This document shows, piece by piece, positions 16,621 to 24,805 of a DNA stretch of 64,000 bases. Location: NCBI RefSeq assembly GCF_003094615.1, contig NZ_QDKO01000032.1, positions 124,001 to 188,000 of the forward strand, given 5' to 3'. A program made the position numbers and the translations under genes. The DNA comes from Caulobacter radicis. GTDB lineage: Bacteria; Pseudomonadota; Alphaproteobacteria; Caulobacterales; Caulobacteraceae. The notes beneath the pieces were generated by a model. It had not been told where the DNA came from. It ran no database searches and was given only the letters and a program-made list of their open reading frames with translations. Every line of letters begins with the position of its first letter. Positions within the stretch are counted from its first letter, which is position 1.

Positions 16621-17171
16621 GCTTCGAGACAGGCCCGCAGGCTGATCAGGCTGCGCCGGATCCAGCTTTTCATGGTGCCCAGCGGCACGCCGACCGCCTG
16701 GGCCAGGGCGTCGTAGGTCAGGCCCTCGAAGAAGGCCTTGCGCACGGCGCCGGAATGCTTGGGATCGAGCTGGTCGAGGCAGCCGTCGAGGCGCTGGCGA
16801 TCCTCGTCGGCCTCGATCCGGGCCGACGCCAGCGGCGCGGCGTCGGGCAGGGCCTCGGCTTCCTCGACGCCGGTCATCACCCGCGTCCCGCGCGAGCGCA
16901 GCCGGTCGATGGCGCGGTTGCGGGCCAGGCTGACCAGCCAGGTGATCGGGCTGGCCTTCTCCGGGTCGAACCGGTCGGCCTTGTTCCACACCGTCAGATA
17001 GACGTCCTGCAACACGTCCTCGGCCTCCTCGCGATCATTCAAGATACGCAAGGCGACGCCCAATAGCTTCGCGGAGGTGTGTCGATAGACGTATTTGAGG
17101 GCGTCCTGGTCGCGGTTGGCGACGCGGGCGATGGCCCGCGAAAGCAAGGCGCGGCTGCTGTCAGCGTCCAA
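16617..17171 (-). CDS. sigK: ECF RNA polymerase sigma factor, SigK-like
   Basis: A 184-aa ECF sigma factor. Region 2 covers about residues 15-85 (LLGVALRILNDREEAEDVLQ, DVYLTVWNKADRFDPEKAS, NRAIDRLR). Region 4 covers about residues 125-180 (GLTYDALAQAVGVPLGTMKS, WIRRSLISLR). A RskA-type partner follows directly. The start is TTG, supported by GGAGGGG about 7 nt upstream and no better ATG. The neighbouring DUF2177, methyltransferase, FAD oxidoreductase and DUF1365 genes match the set around mycobacterial sigK, so they are its likely targets. Confidence 0.88.
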   Translation of the reverse strand: MDADSSRALLSRAIARVANRDQDALKYVYRHTSAKLLGVALRILNDREEAEDVLQDVYLTVWNKADRFDPEKASPITWLVSLARNRAIDRLRSRGTRVMTGVEEAEALPDAAPLASARIEADEDRQRLDGCLDQLDPKHSGAVRKAFFEGLTYDALAQAVGVPLGTMKSWIRRSLISLRACLEA

Positions 17172-17237
17172 GCGACGTCCCCTCCGGCATGATGCCTGGC
17201 GGGGACGCTCGCATGCTCCTCCAAGGCTGGCAACGGC

Positions 17238-17648
17238 CTACCGCGCGCCGAACCGACTGGCGACGAAATAGCCGGCGCTGGCCGCCGCGGTGGTGACGAA
17301 CGCGCCCCAGGCCATGTCGGCCAGGGTGACGGCGGTCGACCAGGTCTTCAGCGTCGCCTGGTTGGTCAGGTCGTATGTGGCGTAGGCGGCCAGGCCGAAC
17401 AGCGCGGCGTTGATCAGCAGGCGCGGCCAGCCGCCGTCGGGGCGCAGGGCCGGAGCTAGCGCGAACCAGGTCACCGCGCCGATATAGATCAGGTAGAAGG
17501 CCACGGCCGGCGGCAGGCTGGGCGTGTCGGCCATCAGGGCGCCGATGCGCGGCCGATAGAGGCGGTCGGCCATCTGGGTCAGCCAGACGGCGTCCAGCGC
17601 CAGGAAGACGACGGCGGTCGCCAGGTAGCCCAAGACGTAACGCAGCAT
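17238..17648 (-). CDS. DUF2177 family membrane protein
   Basis: A 136-aa inner-membrane protein with four predicted transmembrane helices (YVLGYLATAVVFLALDAVW, AFYLIYIGAVTWFAL, LLINAALFGLAAYATYDLTN, WGAFVTTAAASAGYFVA). LALDAVWL, AYATYDLTNQATLK and the terminal GYF motif are typical of DUF2177, whose biochemical role is unknown. It is 14 bp downstream of the cyclopropane-synthase-like gene in the same orientation and upstream of sigK, so it belongs to the sigK locus. A lipid-modification accessory role is inference from context. Confidence 0.85.
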   Translation of the reverse strand: MLRYVLGYLATAVVFLALDAVWLTQMADRLYRPRIGALMADTPSLPPAVAFYLIYIGAVTWFALAPALRPDGGWPRLLINAALFGLAAYATYDLTNQATLKTWSTAVTLADMAWGAFVTTAAASAGYFVASRFGAR

Positions 17649-17662
17649 TTCCGGGGTCTCCT

Positions 17663-18751
17663 TCAAGCGACGGGCCGCAGGCGGTAGTGGCTGACGCCCC
17701 ACTCGGATCCGCCGCGATGGCCGAACAGTCCGGCGGTGGCCAGGAAGAACAGCCGCCAGCGCCGCCGCCAGATCCGCGCGTCGGCGCCATAGACCTCGGC
17801 CAGCAGCGGATCGATCACCTCGCGCGCGGCGTCGAACCGCTCCAGCCATTGCAGGGCGGTGCGGGCGTAGTGCGCGCCGCTCCAGCGCCAGTCCATGGCC
17901 ACCTCGAACAGGTCCGGGAACTGCCAGGCCAGGTCGTGGCTGGGCATGATCCCGCCGCTGAAGAAGTGGCGGGCGATCCAGTCGTCCGGGTCTTCGGTCT
18001 CGAAGCGATAGGGCGTCGTGGCGTGGGAGAAGACGTGCAGGAACAGCAGGCCGTCGGGCTTCAGCCAGGTCCGTACTTTGGCCAGCAGGGCCCGCCAGTT
18101 GCTCATGTGCTCGAACATCTCGACCGAGACCACGCGGTCGAAGCGGCGGTCGGTGTCGAAGACGTTCATGTCGGCGGTTACGACGGTCAGGTTGCCAAGG
18201 CCGCGCTCGGCGGCGCGGGCCTGGATGAAGGTCCGCTGCGAGGCCGAGTTCGACACCGCCGTGATCGTCGAGGCGGGAAAGCGTTCGGCCATCCACAGCG
18301 ACAGCGACCCCCAGCCGCAGCCGAGTTCCAGCACGGCCTGGCCGTCGCGCAGGTCGGCGTGGCTTTCGGTCTCGCGCAGGGCGGCGATCTCGCCGTCGGC
18401 CAGGGTCAGCGCCCCCGGTGGATAAAGGCCGCTGGAGTACTTCAGGTGCGGGCCCAGCACCGTCTCGAAGAAGGCCGCCGGCAGTTCGTAGTGCTGGGCG
18501 TTGGCGTCGGCGGTGTGGGTGGCGATCGGGCGGTCGGCCATGGCCTGGGCGAATTGGACGGCGGCGTCGGGCGGCGCGTGCTCCAGCGAGCGCCGGGCCC
18601 CGGACACCAGCTGGTCGATGGCGAACCGCGAGACGAAATCCGGAACCGGGGCGTCCTGGGCCAGCCGCACCAGGGCCTGGACGGGCCCGCCGCCGCCGCG
18701 GCCGCGATCCTGATCGAGCGCCGCATCGGGCAGGTTCGTCACATCGGTCAT
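17663..18751 (-). CDS. cyclopropane-fatty-acyl-phospholipid synthase-like methyltransferase
   Basis: A 362-aa SAM-dependent methyltransferase of the CFA synthase family. Visible features are HYELPAAFFETVLGPHLKYS, the SAM-binding VLELGCGWGSLSLWMAERFP, VSNSASQRTFIQARA, RVVSVEMFEHMSNWRALLAK and FFSGGIMPSHDLAWQ. Members methylate unsaturated acyl chains of phospholipids at the membrane. The neighbourhood (FAD oxidoreductase, DUF1365, DUF2177, sigK/rskA) resembles that of mycobacterial ufaA1, so a modified or methyl-branched fatty acid product is more likely than housekeeping CFA. It is divergent from the FAD oxidoreductase. Confidence 0.88.
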   Translation of the reverse strand: MTDVTNLPDAALDQDRGRGGGGPVQALVRLAQDAPVPDFVSRFAIDQLVSGARRSLEHAPPDAAVQFAQAMADRPIATHTADANAQHYELPAAFFETVLGPHLKYSSGLYPPGALTLADGEIAALRETESHADLRDGQAVLELGCGWGSLSLWMAERFPASTITAVSNSASQRTFIQARAAERGLGNLTVVTADMNVFDTDRRFDRVVSVEMFEHMSNWRALLAKVRTWLKPDGLLFLHVFSHATTPYRFETEDPDDWIARHFFSGGIMPSHDLAWQFPDLFEVAMDWRWSGAHYARTALQWLERFDAAREVIDPLLAEVYGADARIWRRRWRLFFLATAGLFGHRGGSEWGVSHYRLRPVA

Positions 18752-18827
18752 CGGTCCTCCGTCCCTGGCGGCCGCCCGTACGTCGCCTGGCGGTCTTCGA
18801 GGGGAGCTACGCGGAACATTGTCTTTC

Positions 18828-18841
18828 GGATGCATGCGTCC
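18828..18841. promoter_or_regulatory. near-palindrome in the divergent promoter of the sigK locus
   Basis: GGATGCATGCGTCC lies in the 146-bp gap between the methyltransferase and FAD oxidoreductase genes. A GGAAC (18813-18817), resembling ECF -35 elements, lies just before it. The spacing to a matching -10 is longer than usual, so promoter assignment is tentative. Confidence 0.3.
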
Positions 18842-18897
18842 GGATCCGGTCGCGCTCCGTAGCTCCAGGCGAAGCCTCGCCGACAGGAGCACAAGCC

Positions 18898-20235
18898 TTG
18901 CCGACCTCCAGCCCAAGCCCGCGCCAGCGCATCGCCGTGGTCGGTTCCGGAATCTCCGGCCTGTCGGCGGCCTGGCTGCTGTCCCGGCGCCACGAGGTTG
19001 TGCTGTACGAGGCCGACGATCGCCTGGGCGGCCACGCCCACACGGTGCAGGCCGGCGGCATGGCGGTGGACACCGGCTTCATCGTCTACAACGAGCCGAA
19101 CTATCCCAACCTTACGGCGCTGTTCCGTCACCTGGGCGTCGAGACCGCCGCCAGCGACATGTCGTTCGGGGTGTCGCTGGACGACGGGGCCCTGGAATAC
19201 TCCTCCAACAGGCTCCTGGCCCAGAAGCGCAACCTGGTGAACCCGCGGTTCCTGGGGATGCTGATCGACGTCATGCGCTTCTATCGGGCCGGAACGCGCG
19301 ACGCCCGGACCCTGGAGGCCGATGGCGGCTTCTGCCGGCTGGCCGATTATCTGGACGCGCAGGGCTTTGGTCGGGCCTTTCAGGAGGATCACCTGCTGCC
19401 GCAGGCGGCGGCGATCTGGTCGGCCTCGCTGCGCGACATCCGTGAGTTTCCAGCCGGCGCCTTCCTGCGCTTCTTCGACAATCACGGCCTGATGCTGCCG
19501 ATCGACAAGCGGCCGATCTGGCGGACCGTGGTCGGCGGCAGCGCCCGCTACGTCGCCGCCCTGGCGGCCGATCTCGACGGCGAGATCCTGCTGTCGCGGC
19601 CGGTGCGGCGGATCACGCGGCACCCCGACCACGTGGTGGTCGAGGACGGGACGGGGCAGGCGCGGAGCTTCGACCAGGTGGTGATCGCGGCCCATGCCGA
19701 CCAGGCCCTGGCCATGTTGGCCCAGCCGACCCCGAAGGAGGTGGCGCTGCTGGGCGCCTTCCGCTACAGCCGCAACCGCGCGGTGCTGCACCGCGACGCC
19801 GGCCTGATGCCGCGCCGGCCCGCCGCCTGGGCCAGCTGGAACCATGTCGGCCGCCGGGGCGTGCGGGGCGAGGGCGGCGTGACCTACTGGATGAACCGCC
19901 TGCAGCCGCTGGGCGAGGCCGCTCCCTGCTTCCTGTCGCTCAATCCCGACCGCGCGCCGGGGGCGGTGCTGCACGACCAGATCTACGAGCACCCGCTGTT
20001 CGACGGCCCGGCCATGGCGGCGCAGGCCCGGCTCTGGTCGCTGCAGGGCGTGCGCCGCACCTGGTTCGCCGGCGCCTATTTCGGCTCGGGCTTCCACGAG
20101 GACGGCCTGCAGGCGGGCCTGGCGGTGGCCGAGCAACTGGGCGGCGTGCGCCGGCCCTGGCTGACCCCGAACCCGTCCGGCCGGATCTTTCTCGACGCGC
20201 CCGCTGAAGAGCGCGACGCGGAGCTGGTCGCGTGA
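18898..20235 (+). CDS. FAD-dependent amine-oxidase-like oxidoreductase
   Basis: A 445-aa NAD(P)/FAD oxidoreductase. The Rossmann dinucleotide motif is RIAVVGSGISGLSAAWLLSR at residues 11-30, followed by EADDRLGGHAHTV and VDTGFIVYNEPNYPNL. The C-terminal FAD-contact segment is TWFAGAYFGSGFHEDGLQAG. This is the family of M. tuberculosis Rv0449c, usually paired with DUF1365 and a CFA-like methyltransferase and thought to modify fatty acyl chains. The start is TTG at 18898 behind AGGAG at 8-nt spacing. The 3' end overlaps the DUF1365 start by 4 bp. Confidence 0.9.
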   Translation: MPTSSPSPRQRIAVVGSGISGLSAAWLLSRRHEVVLYEADDRLGGHAHTVQAGGMAVDTGFIVYNEPNYPNLTALFRHLGVETAASDMSFGVSLDDGALEYSSNRLLAQKRNLVNPRFLGMLIDVMRFYRAGTRDARTLEADGGFCRLADYLDAQGFGRAFQEDHLLPQAAAIWSASLRDIREFPAGAFLRFFDNHGLMLPIDKRPIWRTVVGGSARYVAALAADLDGEILLSRPVRRITRHPDHVVVEDGTGQARSFDQVVIAAHADQALAMLAQPTPKEVALLGAFRYSRNRAVLHRDAGLMPRRPAAWASWNHVGRRGVRGEGGVTYWMNRLQPLGEAAPCFLSLNPDRAPGAVLHDQIYEHPLFDGPAMAAQARLWSLQGVRRTWFAGAYFGSGFHEDGLQAGLAVAEQLGGVRRPWLTPNPSGRIFLDAPAEERDAELVA

Positions 20236-21044
20236 GCCTGCGCTCGGCCCTCTATCGCGGCGTCGTGGTCCACGAGCGCGGCCGGCCCCGGCGCCATCGC
20301 CTGCGCTACCGGGTGTTCATGCTGCTGCTCGATCTGGACGAGCTGGACACGGCGGGACGGGCCCTGCGGCTGTTCTCGCACAACGCGCTGAACCTGCTGA
20401 GCTATCACGACCGCGATCATGCCGGCCGCCTGTCCGCGCCGGTCAAGCCGCAGGTCGAGGCGCTGCTGGCGGCGCGCGGGCTGGACGCGCCGGGCGGCCC
20501 CATCCTGGCCCTGTGCATGCCGCGCGTGCTGGGCCACGGCTTCAACCCGCTGACGGTCTATTTCTGCCATGACCGCGACGAGCGCCTGGCCGCGGTGGTC
20601 TATGCGGTCAGCAACACCTTCGGCGAGCGCCACGACTACGTGCTGCCGGCGACGGCGCGCGACGACGGGCTGGTGGTGCAAGGCTGCGACAAGACCTTCT
20701 ACGTCTCGCCGTTCCTGCCGATGGACCTGCGCTACGCCTTCCAGGTCGCGCCGCCGGGCGAGGGCGTGCGGGTGGGGATCGACGTGCATGACGACGCCGG
20801 GCGGGTCCTGTCGGCCGGCTTTTCGGGGCGGCGCGAGCCCTTGAGCGACGGGGCGCTGCTGCGCGCGGCGCTGAGCCATCCCTGGCAGGTCGCCGGCGTG
20901 CTGGCGGCCATTCACTGGGAAGCGGTCAAGATCCTGCTCAAGGGCTTCCGGTTCTTCGCCAATCCTCGCCTTGGCAAAGAAAAGGCGGCGCGGACGAAAG
21001 TCCGCCCCTCTTTGCTTAACAAAGAAAAAGCGGCGCGGACCTAA
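20232..21044 (+). CDS. DUF1365 family protein with repeat-encoded tail
   Basis: A 270-aa DUF1365 protein, starting with GTG in a GTGA overlap with the preceding gene. Family features include RGRPRRHRLRYRVFMLLLD, LCMPRVLGHGFNPLTVYFC, NTFGERHDYVLP and KTFYVSPFLPMDLRYAF. Its biochemical function is unknown; it consistently accompanies the FAD oxidoreductase and CFA-like genes. The last 23 or so residues (from GKEKAARTKVRPS) are encoded by the tandem terminator repeats, and the TAA stop is the loop of the second hairpin. This tail is probably not part of the ancestral domain. Confidence 0.88.
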   Translation: MSLRSALYRGVVVHERGRPRRHRLRYRVFMLLLDLDELDTAGRALRLFSHNALNLLSYHDRDHAGRLSAPVKPQVEALLAARGLDAPGGPILALCMPRVLGHGFNPLTVYFCHDRDERLAAVVYAVSNTFGERHDYVLPATARDDGLVVQGCDKTFYVSPFLPMDLRYAFQVAPPGEGVRVGIDVHDDAGRVLSAGFSGRREPLSDGALLRAALSHPWQVAGVLAAIHWEAVKILLKGFRFFANPRLGKEKAARTKVRPSLLNKEKAART

Positions 21045-21104
21045 GTCCGCCCTTCCTCGCATAACAAAGAAAAAGCGGCGCGGACCTAAGTCCGCGCCGC
21101 CAGT
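20975..21104 (-). terminator. three tandem 45-bp repeats forming intrinsic terminators on the minus strand
   Basis: Units begin at 20975, 21020 and 21065 with CAAAGAAAA. Each holds a GCGGAC...GTCCGC hairpin. Read on the minus strand, each hairpin is followed by a T-rich tract such as CTTTTTCTTTG. The unit nearest the TonB receptor stop has the strongest stem, 11 bp (21075-21085 with 21090-21100, loop CTAA). They should terminate the receptor transcript from 24543. Confidence 0.85.
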
Positions 21105-21132
21105 CGTTCCGGGGAGAAAGGCGCGATCGGCG

Positions 21133-24100
21133 TCAGTAGACGAAGCGCGCGCCCATGAAGATCGAGCGGCCGGTGGCGGCGTAGCGCGACACGACCGGAT
21201 CGTCCTGGTAGGCCCAGCGCTCTTCCTTCTGGTCGGTCAGGTTCAGGGCTTCGAGCGACAGGGTGATGTTCTTGGTCAGCTTGTAGGTGGCCGAACCGTC
21301 GAGGTTGAAGGTCTTCTTGCTGCCCGCGAAGTCGTTGACCAGCGGGCTGTCGCAGTAGCCCGGGTCGCAGGTGCCGGCGGCGACCGGATAGGTCTGGCTG
21401 TAGCCCTTGCGGTAGGACGACGACAGGCGGGCCGAGAACTTCTCGACTTCATAGAAGACCGTGAAGTTGAAGGCGTCCGGCGAGGCGCCGGTGAACGGGG
21501 CCTTGGCGGTGATCGCCGCCGCGCCGGTGCGGGTGTTGGCCGGGGTGACGATGTACTCCAGTTCCGACTCCAGGTGAGTGGCGTTGAACTGGACGCCCAG
21601 GTTCTTGAAGTACCAGGGCAGGAAGGTCAGGTTCTGCTGGTAGTTGAACTCGATGCCGCGGATGTAGCCGCCCGGCGCATTGCCGAACTGGCGGATGTCG
21701 AAGGTGTTGTCCTGGTCGATATAGGCCAGGGCGTTGACGTTGGTCTGGGCGGCCCGCAGGGCGGCGATGCCGTCGGCGTCGAGGATCTGGCTCAGCGGGG
21801 CGTTGTTGATCAGCGTTTGAGGGAAGTTGTTGATCTTCTTGTCGAAGATCGCCACCGACACCAGCGCGCCCGAGGTGAAGTACCACTCGAAGCTCAGGTC
21901 GTAGTTGACCGCCCGGAACGGATCGAGCTTCGGGTTGCCGACGGTCATCGAGCCGCCGACGGTGGCGCCCGCCGCGGTCGGCACGCTGATCGCCGTCACG
22001 GAGGGCGACAGGTTGCCCAGCATCGGGCGGGCCATGACCTTGGCCGCGCCGAAGCGGACGTACATGTTGTCGGCCACCTCGTAGGCGGCGTTCAGGGACG
22101 GCAGGACGTCGGTGTACTTGTTCTCGCCCGAGATCGGACGCGAGCCGTTGGTCAGGCCCGAGGAGTCCAGCTCGGTGATGGCGTAGCGGGTGCCGACGTT
22201 GCCACGCAGTTCGCGACCGAACAGCTCGGTGTTGTAGTCGAACTGGACGAAGGCGCCGGTGTCCTTCTCCTCGACCGAGTAGCGGTTGGCGGCGCTGCTG
22301 AGGTACGACAGGCGCCAGTCGCCCCACTTGTTGACGCAGTTGCAGTCGAAGTCGAACAGGCTGACCATCTTCTGCAGGTCGGGCGCCAGGAACGCGGTGG
22401 TGCCGCCCGAAGGGACATCCAGGCCGGTGCCCCAGTTGATGACCTTGCTGACCGAAGCGATGTTGGAGCCGGCTTCCTTCAGGCTGGGGTTCAGGGTCTC
22501 GCCGCTCAGGCGGCGATACTCGGCGGTGTCGAAGCCGTACTTGCGCTGGCTGACGCCGAACCGGATCGCGTAGTTGTCGTCCAGGTCGTACTTGAAGTCG
22601 ACGCGCAGGGTCTCGTAGTCGTTGTTGGTGAAGCGCTGGAAGTGGCGCAGGGCCGAGTAGCCCTTCACGAAGTCCCAGGCCGAGGCCTGGGTCGCGTCGA
22701 AGCCCAGGTTCAGCAACGGCATGTCGCCGCCGCCGCGCGCGTCGTAGACGAGGTAGTCGTCGCCCGCCACGCCCTGGCCCGAGTCCAGGCGGATGAAGTC
22801 GGCCAGCAGGCCTTGCGTCTTGTTCTTCGACGACGACTTGCCCCAGACGGCGCTCATCGTGAAGTTGTCGCTGAACTCATGGTCCAGCTTCAGCGACGAC
22901 TGACGGAAGTAGGTCGTGAAGAACGCCGCGTCGGCCGCCGAGCGCAGGTCGACATTGCCGAGCTTCAGATAGTCGGCGTTGGCCCCGGTCGAGGACAGGG
23001 CCGCATCGATCAGGCGCACGCTGGGACGGCCGATGAACTTGTCGACCATCGCGGTGCCGTTCGCGCTCGGCACGTAACCCACCGACGAGAGGGAGTTGTA
23101 GTAGTCGTACGGATCGAGGTTGAACGGGTTGTAGCTGTTGGTCGTACCGGCGACCAGGCCGCCGCCGTTCAGCTGCTGGCCGCAGTCGATGGCGTCGCGG
23201 ACTTCGTTGGCGGCCTGCGCGGTGCACGACGCGTAGAACGCCCGCTTCTGGGCGGGCGTGGTGGTCGGGCTCAGCGTGTAGAACGGGTTGCCGGTGCTGT
23301 TGTTGGTGTTGTTGCGGTTCAGGCCGACGGTCTGGACCTGGTAGTTGATCGACGACTGCTGCAGCTCCGAATAGACCCAGTCGTACGAGATCGTCGTGCG
23401 GCTGGTCGGGCGCCATTGCAGGGCGCCGGTCAGGCCCAGGCGTTCCTGTTCCAGGTCCTGCTGGTTCAGCGTGGCCAGGGCGGGAATGCGGGTCAGCGGG
23501 CCGGGCGCGGTGATCGAGCCGGTGCCGGTCAGGCTGGTGGCGTTGGTCGCCGCGCTCGAGGGATTGTTGATCAGGTTGTAGGCGGCCGCGTTCGAGCCGA
23601 CCAGCATCGAGCAGATCGCCGTGTTGGTGATGTTGATCCCCGGGATCACGCCGCCGTTGCACGAGGTGCCGATCGGAGTCGCGAAGCCCTGCCGGCGCGG
23701 CGAGGTGGCGGTCGAGTTGGTCGCCAGGAAGGTCGACTGGCGATAGGTGTAGTCCGACTGGCCGGCCTGGCGCTGGTAGCTGTCGATGATCTGGTTGCGC
23801 TTGTTGTAGGCGACCGAGAACAGCGCGCCGAAGTCGCCCCAGTTGGTTTCCCAGCGATCGGAGACGAGGCCGGCGAAGCGCGGCGAGTGGGTGCCGCCGT
23901 TCTTGTAGTAGGCGTCCTGCACCGACAGGGCCAGGCGACGATCCTTGAAGTTCAGCGGCTTGCCGGTCTCCAGGTCGACTGTGGCGCCCAGCGAGCCCTC
24001 GTCGGTCTCGGCCGAGGCGGTCTTCTGCACCTTGAGGGCGCTGAACAGTTCCGAGGCGAAGGTGTTGAAGTCGAAGCCGCGCGAGCGGTTGGCGGCGTCG

Positions 24101-24543
24101 CCGGCGATCGACGGGCCGGCCGTCGACAGGGCTTCCAGGCCGTTCAGGCGAACGCGGGTGAAGTCGCTGCCCAGGCCGCGGACGGTGATGGTGCGGCCTT
24201 CGCCATTCTCGCGGTCGACCGACACGCCCGGCAGGCGCTGCAGCGACTCGGCGAGGTTGGCGTCGGGGAAGTCGGCGATGTCCTCGGCATTGATGGCGTC
24301 GACCATCACGTTCGAGCTGCGCTTGAGGCTGAGGGCGCTCTGCAGGGCGGCGCGGTAGCCGGTGACGACCACTTCCTCGACCGCGGTTTCCTCGGTCTGG
24401 CCCGCAGCCTGGGCGGCGGGGGCGGCGTCTTGGGCGAAGGCGGTTCCGGCGAGCAGCAGGCTGCCGGCGACGGTCAGGGCGCCGAGCGACGCACGATCGC
24501 ACAGCACGCGGGCGCGGCTCCGCCGCGAAGTGACTTGCAACAT
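21133..24543 (-). CDS. large TonB-dependent receptor, LacI-regulated type
   Basis: An 1136-aa TonB-dependent receptor: signal peptide to about residue 38 (LLLAGTAFAQ), TonB box AVEEVVVTGYRAALQSAL, and a plug with SSNVMVDAINAEDIADFPDA, LAESLQRLPGVSVDRENGEG and RTITVRGLGSDFTRVRLNGL. The barrel is large and ends in RSIFMGARFVY. The plug segment IADFPDANLAESLQRLPGV is characteristic of receptors for plant or microbial oligosaccharides in Caulobacter and Xanthomonas, though the substrate is not identifiable. ATG at 24543 follows GGGAGGGAAT. Repeated ACCGGTGTCATTAA boxes upstream suggest LacI-type repression. Confidence 0.93.
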   Translation of the reverse strand: MLQVTSRRSRARVLCDRASLGALTVAGSLLLAGTAFAQDAAPAAQAAGQTEETAVEEVVVTGYRAALQSALSLKRSSNVMVDAINAEDIADFPDANLAESLQRLPGVSVDRENGEGRTITVRGLGSDFTRVRLNGLEALSTAGPSIAGDAANRSRGFDFNTFASELFSALKVQKTASAETDEGSLGATVDLETGKPLNFKDRRLALSVQDAYYKNGGTHSPRFAGLVSDRWETNWGDFGALFSVAYNKRNQIIDSYQRQAGQSDYTYRQSTFLATNSTATSPRRQGFATPIGTSCNGGVIPGINITNTAICSMLVGSNAAAYNLINNPSSAATNATSLTGTGSITAPGPLTRIPALATLNQQDLEQERLGLTGALQWRPTSRTTISYDWVYSELQQSSINYQVQTVGLNRNNTNNSTGNPFYTLSPTTTPAQKRAFYASCTAQAANEVRDAIDCGQQLNGGGLVAGTTNSYNPFNLDPYDYYNSLSSVGYVPSANGTAMVDKFIGRPSVRLIDAALSSTGANADYLKLGNVDLRSAADAAFFTTYFRQSSLKLDHEFSDNFTMSAVWGKSSSKNKTQGLLADFIRLDSGQGVAGDDYLVYDARGGGDMPLLNLGFDATQASAWDFVKGYSALRHFQRFTNNDYETLRVDFKYDLDDNYAIRFGVSQRKYGFDTAEYRRLSGETLNPSLKEAGSNIASVSKVINWGTGLDVPSGGTTAFLAPDLQKMVSLFDFDCNCVNKWGDWRLSYLSSAANRYSVEEKDTGAFVQFDYNTELFGRELRGNVGTRYAITELDSSGLTNGSRPISGENKYTDVLPSLNAAYEVADNMYVRFGAAKVMARPMLGNLSPSVTAISVPTAAGATVGGSMTVGNPKLDPFRAVNYDLSFEWYFTSGALVSVAIFDKKINNFPQTLINNAPLSQILDADGIAALRAAQTNVNALAYIDQDNTFDIRQFGNAPGGYIRGIEFNYQQNLTFLPWYFKNLGVQFNATHLESELEYIVTPANTRTGAAAITAKAPFTGASPDAFNFTVFYEVEKFSARLSSSYRKGYSQTYPVAAGTCDPGYCDSPLVNDFAGSKKTFNLDGSATYKLTKNITLSLEALNLTDQKEERWAYQDDPVVSRYAATGRSIFMGARFVY

Positions 24544-24608
24544 ATTCCCTCCCAGTTCTTCCCGACGGGCAGGCTCTTGAGCGGCCGACCCGTGATCTCT
24601 GTTCTTGT

Positions 24609-24660
24609 TGGTAGCGGTATCCGCCACCGGTGTCATTAAAATAGCTACCGGTGTCATTAA
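24609..24660 (-). promoter_or_regulatory. ACCGGTGTCATTAA direct repeats, candidate LacI-type operators
   Basis: Two identical 14-mers at 24626-24639 and 24647-24660 are spaced 21 bp apart (two helical turns), upstream of the receptor start at 24543. A related TGGTAGCGGTATCC lies at 24609-24622. The CCGG-centred half-sites resemble LacI-family operators of carbohydrate-uptake genes. No LacI gene is in the window. Confidence 0.5.
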
Positions 24661-24805
24661 GCCGAAATGGCGGCTCGGGAGCAAACCGAAAAATGGCCGC
24701 TCGGTGGCGCGGACGGCAAATATGCGGCGGGGCGTAGCGGCGGAGCAACAAAACGCCGGTTTGCGAGCCTGGGGCCAAACGCCGCACGAGGGCCGTTCGG
24801 GGCTT

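Noticed and set aside
20975-21104. The three tandem repeats as a CRISPR-like array
   Set aside because: Units are adjacent 45-mers without unique spacers and fit intrinsic terminators; no cas genes are present.
20971-24639. A 1222-codon plus-strand ORF across the TonB receptor
   Set aside because: It is antisense to a well-supported receptor and has shadow-like composition.
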